Assembly: GCA_963742315.1 (NCBI GenBank)
Contig: CAVULE010000008.1
Location: 7,441-71,440 of the forward strand
Length of the DNA: 64,000 nt
Direction of reading: 5' to 3'
From: AV69 sp963742315
Lineage (GTDB): Bacteria > Verrucomicrobiota > Verrucomicrobiia > Chthoniobacterales > UBA10450
Under the pieces are notes generated by a model. It saw only the letters and a list, made by a program, of their open reading frames with translations, was not told the DNA's origin and ran no database searches. Positions 61,446 through 64,000 of this stretch are shown piece after piece (the first letter of the stretch is position 1; every line of letters starts with the position of its first letter). A program made the position numbers and the translations under genes.

Positions 61446-63839
61446 GATGCCATTCCTTTATTTCCGCCGACCCTTGGACTACTGACTCCCCATTCGGACT
61501 GGCGAACTACCTGGACGCAAATTGTGGCGGGAAGATTTTCTCCTTTAAAGTATGAAGGATTATTGTTCTACGAACAGAGTAGTGGTTACGCCGAGTTTTA
61601 CAACACGGATGGACTGGGCGGAATTTCTTTACTGAAGAGCCATTCCGGCTGGCGAACCACCTGGACACACATTGTTCGAGGGCGCTTTCACCGGCGGGAC
61701 TTCACGGGATTGCTTTTCTATGATCAAGCCGCTGGATTCGCCGCGGTCTACGACACTGACGGGGCTGGTAATATCACAAAGCTTCATGAGTTCAATAACT
61801 GGCGAACCACGTGGACACACATCACGACGATTGGCATTCCCGGCTCCGACTTCTCCGGGATACTGCTGTACGATCAGGCGGCTGGGCACGGCGAGATTCT
61901 TGCTTGCGACGGATCGGGCGGGTTTAATCGTATCCTGTCATCCGACGAGTGGAGAACCACTTGGACCCATATTGTCGGAGATTTTTTCTCCAGCAACGCG
62001 GTGTTCTTTTACGAAGGTTCGACATCTCACGGCGAAGCTTACGCAGTCGCGGAAGACCTGAACGGCGTCTACTCCTTTGTCATGGGAGCTAGCCGGGACC
62101 AATTGCCACCAGCCACCGCAGTCATCGCAGGAAACTTCGCAAACGATCCCACAAGCTTGGGCATACTCTTTTATGACCGCCCCTCGGGAACAGGAACTTT
62201 TGTTTATTACGACGACTGGTTGACTGCCATCAACATCGGCCCCGAAACCTACAGTGGCTGGCGCAGCACCTGGGACATCATTGTTCCCGGAGATTTTTGG
62301 CGCTCCGATTCCGACGATTACAAATTTCAGGACGGATTTTCCGACTTGGTCTTTTATGACGGCCGACTGGGGTACGGCGAATTCTGTTTTCACGAGCCTG
62401 TTGAAGCGATCCCTGTTCAACCGCTGGAGGGCTACGTCTACCCCGCAAGCATGGTTCCCGGGGAAACAATCCAGTTTTACGTCAACAGCCGCGTCGGGCC
62501 CTACCTCATCCGGATATACCGCCAAGATATAGATTTGGTTTTGATGACTACCATCCAGAACGTCCAGCAGTTTCCACAACCGTTTCCAATCGGACGATTC
62601 GACTACCGGGATGGGCCGAGTTGGCCGCCGGTAGCGGAGCTCACGATTCCTTCGAACTGGCCTAGCGCCCTCTATCTGGCACGCATTGAGACGCCTTCCC
62701 TCGAAACAACACCGGTGGGCCCTCGAGAGATGGTCCGCACCTTGGGTAATTTCGGGTCGAGAAATACATTGGATATTCCGTTCGTGGTTCGCACGGCTAA
62801 TCCTGGCAGCCAGGCAAAGATCCTCGTCTTCATCCCCGACACTACTTGGGCGGCGTACAACTGGTGGGGAGGTCGAAGCCTGTACGGTTTCTGGTCTCGC
62901 TTCGCCGTGTGGAACCTGGGTTCAACTTACGACTCGCCTGACGATATGCAGACGATCAGGGCGACCCGAGTTGCATTAGCAAGACCTTACATTGAGGCCT
63001 CTGGGTTCCTGAAATGGCAGAGATGGGAAGTGCCCCTACTCCGCTGGCTCGCGCAGCAGGGGATTGCTGTCGAGGTATGTACCCTAACTGATATTCACAA
63101 GGACCAGGTCAACAAGATTCAGATGAAACAGGCGGGGATATTGCAAAGCTATCGGCTCGTGGTCAGTGTCGGCCACGACGAGTATTGGTCCAAGGAAACG
63201 CGCGACAATGTGGAGAGCTTCGTGGCCGTCGGAGGGAATGCCGCGTTTTTTAGCGGGAACGTCTGCTGGTGGCAAATACGATTCGAATGGGACAGTGAAA
63301 ACGTCGACGTTAGAAAGCAGCTCTGCTACAAGGATGCCAGATTCGACCCGCTCAATCCAGGCCAGCCGGATCTGGTAGCTGTGAATTGGTACGACTACCC
63401 AGTGTGTAGAGCGGAGACGACCCTGACAGGGGTTAGCTATTACAACCCTATTGGGCCGGCTGACCAATATCGCGTCTGCCAGCCGAACCACTGGGTCTTC
63501 GATGGCTTGGATTTTGATATTAACTCCTACTTTGGTCGTTACACAGGTGCCGACGGTGTTGCCGCAACCGTGGTGGGATACGAGACGGATAAGTATCAAG
63601 CGAATCAAAACGGCAATTGCTTGCCCATTTCACCCTCGAACTTTATCAGGCTTGCAGAAATTCCGGGAGTTGATGCCATGGGAATCGTCGACGAATCCAC
63701 TCTCGCAGGCACGATGGGGATTTTTACCAATGGTAAAGGTACCGTGTTTACCGCCGGTACCATTGACTGGTCGTTCGGACTGGGCCAAAGCAATGAAATA
63801 GACCAGATCACCCGAAACGTCTTGACTAAACTTGGATGA
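60399..63839 (+). CDS. Large protein: lectin-like propeller, second repeat domain, N,N-dimethylformamidase-like domain
   Basis: The 1146-residue protein starts at ATG 60399 with GAGGA 5 nt upstream. Residues ~1-349 are seven 50-residue repeats ending GVHSAYW, like fucose-binding PLL/PHL propellers. Residues ~355-660 hold about six further repeats with WRTTWTHIV and GLLFYDQAAG cores, a VCBS/FG-GAP-like second propeller. The C-terminal ~360 residues resemble the N,N-dimethylformamidase large-subunit domain: IFIPDTTW-like VFIPDTTWAAYNWWGGRSLY, LRWLAQQGIAVEVCTLTDIH, VVSVGHDEYWSKETRD and AAFFSGNVCWWQIRFE. No classical signal peptide is visible. It may bind glycans and cleave an amide; both are inferences from families. 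Confidence 0.82.
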   Translation: MSWQPFFRIDAGFATTAGTSVGAIARYPHHMDLFVTGSDNGVHSAYWDSASGWSSFFRIDDGFATTAGTSVSAIARYPHHIDLFVTGSDDGVHSAYWDSASGWSSFFRIDDGFATTAGASVTAIARNPEHIDLFVTGSDGGVHSAYWDSASGWSSFFRIDDGFATAAGASVTAIARNPEHIDLFVTGSDGGVHSAYWDSTSGWSSFFRIDAGFATAAGASVTAITRNPEHIDLFVTGSDGGVHSAYWDSIRGWSSFLRIDAGLATTAGASDYAIARNPYHIDLFVTGNDGGVHSAYWSSPRGWSWFFRIDAGFATIVGASVTAIARNPYHIDLFVTGSDGGVHSAYWNVDAIPLFPPTLGLLTPHSDWRTTWTQIVAGRFSPLKYEGLLFYEQSSGYAEFYNTDGLGGISLLKSHSGWRTTWTHIVRGRFHRRDFTGLLFYDQAAGFAAVYDTDGAGNITKLHEFNNWRTTWTHITTIGIPGSDFSGILLYDQAAGHGEILACDGSGGFNRILSSDEWRTTWTHIVGDFFSSNAVFFYEGSTSHGEAYAVAEDLNGVYSFVMGASRDQLPPATAVIAGNFANDPTSLGILFYDRPSGTGTFVYYDDWLTAINIGPETYSGWRSTWDIIVPGDFWRSDSDDYKFQDGFSDLVFYDGRLGYGEFCFHEPVEAIPVQPLEGYVYPASMVPGETIQFYVNSRVGPYLIRIYRQDIDLVLMTTIQNVQQFPQPFPIGRFDYRDGPSWPPVAELTIPSNWPSALYLARIETPSLETTPVGPREMVRTLGNFGSRNTLDIPFVVRTANPGSQAKILVFIPDTTWAAYNWWGGRSLYGFWSRFAVWNLGSTYDSPDDMQTIRATRVALARPYIEASGFLKWQRWEVPLLRWLAQQGIAVEVCTLTDIHKDQVNKIQMKQAGILQSYRLVVSVGHDEYWSKETRDNVESFVAVGGNAAFFSGNVCWWQIRFEWDSENVDVRKQLCYKDARFDPLNPGQPDLVAVNWYDYPVCRAETTLTGVSYYNPIGPADQYRVCQPNHWVFDGLDFDINSYFGRYTGADGVAATVVGYETDKYQANQNGNCLPISPSNFIRLAEIPGVDAMGIVDESTLAGTMGIFTNGKGTVFTAGTIDWSFGLGQSNEIDQITRNVLTKLG

Positions 63840-64000
63840 CATGTTCATCGTGATCAACGCGTCGGGTACGCTTAGTTTGCCCTTAGAAAGTGCGGCGCGA
63901 CTTCTCCCGACAATTCCACTTCGTTGAGTTCGATGTGCTTAGTGAACCAGCCTTGCGCTCCGGTGAAGCCGATCATATCAATGTTGTTGTCAACGCTTCA
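63840..64000. other. Sequence after the lectin-like gene, to the window end
   Basis: No complete gene. The minus strand has a 41-codon frame (63872-63997) ending FLRAN, with IDMIGFTGAQGWFTKHIEL inside. It looks protein-like but is preceded by an in-frame TGA at 63998-64000, so it is a gene remnant, a very short gene or a frameshifted 3' end. Confidence 0.35.

Noticed and set aside
63872..63997. Minus-strand frame with GFTGAQGWFTKHIELNEVEL at the window end
   Set aside because: Protein-like, but an in-frame stop at 63998-64000 closes it; too short to name without the sequence beyond.

Overview
The window comes from a Gram-negative (diderm), moderately GC-rich heterotroph. The evidence is three RND efflux systems with periplasmic adaptors and an outer-membrane factor, a Tat-exported molybdoenzyme and several lipoprotein signals. 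The phylum cannot be fixed by eye: AceK and PcaR/PcaF-like proteins point towards Proteobacteria-type genes, while the P/S/T-rich RND insertion and lectin-propeller protein would suit a soil Verrucomicrobiota- or Acidobacteria-like genome. No tRNA, rRNA, CRISPR array, IS element or phage gene was seen.

Layout. 1-4.9 kb (+): glyoxylate-shunt genes aceA (5' end cut by the window) and aceK, a truncated HAD remnant, a 7Fe-type ferredoxin and an alanine/serine-glyoxylate aminotransferase. 4.9-13.4 kb (-): a tightly coupled six-gene operon (class III aminotransferase, aldehyde dehydrogenase, CoA-transferase A and B, second class III aminotransferase, exported propeller/PHP hydrolase). It is divergent from an IclR/PcaR-type regulator and a PcaF-type thiolase, with a perfect 15-bp palindrome of the PcaR/PcaU type between them. 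Together they look like a regulated route that takes an amino compound through an aldehyde and acid to a 3-oxoacyl-CoA and thiolysis. 15.6-22.2 kb: an SRPBCC protein, a NarL-type two-component pair, a pyruvate-oxidase remnant, the iron exporter MbfA and two oxidoreductases.

22.6-30.7 kb (+): an MdtABC-like operon with a 54-codon leader ORF, a frameshifted MdtB-like permease and an MdtC-like permease carrying a ~143-residue P/S/T-rich insertion. 30.9-33.3 kb: multicopper oxidase, EamA-type membrane protein, DoxX. 33.4-39.7 kb (+): a redox operon (small CxxC protein, peroxiredoxin, DsbA-like protein, PaoABC-like aldehyde oxidoreductase and its XdhC-type maturation factor). 39.9-41.0 kb: a secreted alpha/beta hydrolase and a decayed SnoaL-like gene.

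41.3-57.1 kb (+): a long efflux region (receiver-only response regulator, small secreted protein, RND permease, adaptor, beta-hydroxyacid dehydrogenase, outer-membrane factor, lipoprotein adaptor, two tandem paralogous RND permeases). 57.2-63.8 kb: a Spy-like periplasmic protein (-), a sigma-54 activator with a recently duplicated PAS unit, a hypothetical gene (-), and a 1146-residue protein joining a seven-repeat lectin-like propeller, a second repeat domain and an N,N-dimethylformamidase-like domain.

The most unexpected signal is a short element, CTAYCTC-N4-GAG, found 86-89 nt before the start codons of four transcription units (30894, 33448, 39922, 41261), with a degenerate fifth copy 88 nt before the short ORF that leads the MdtABC-like operon.
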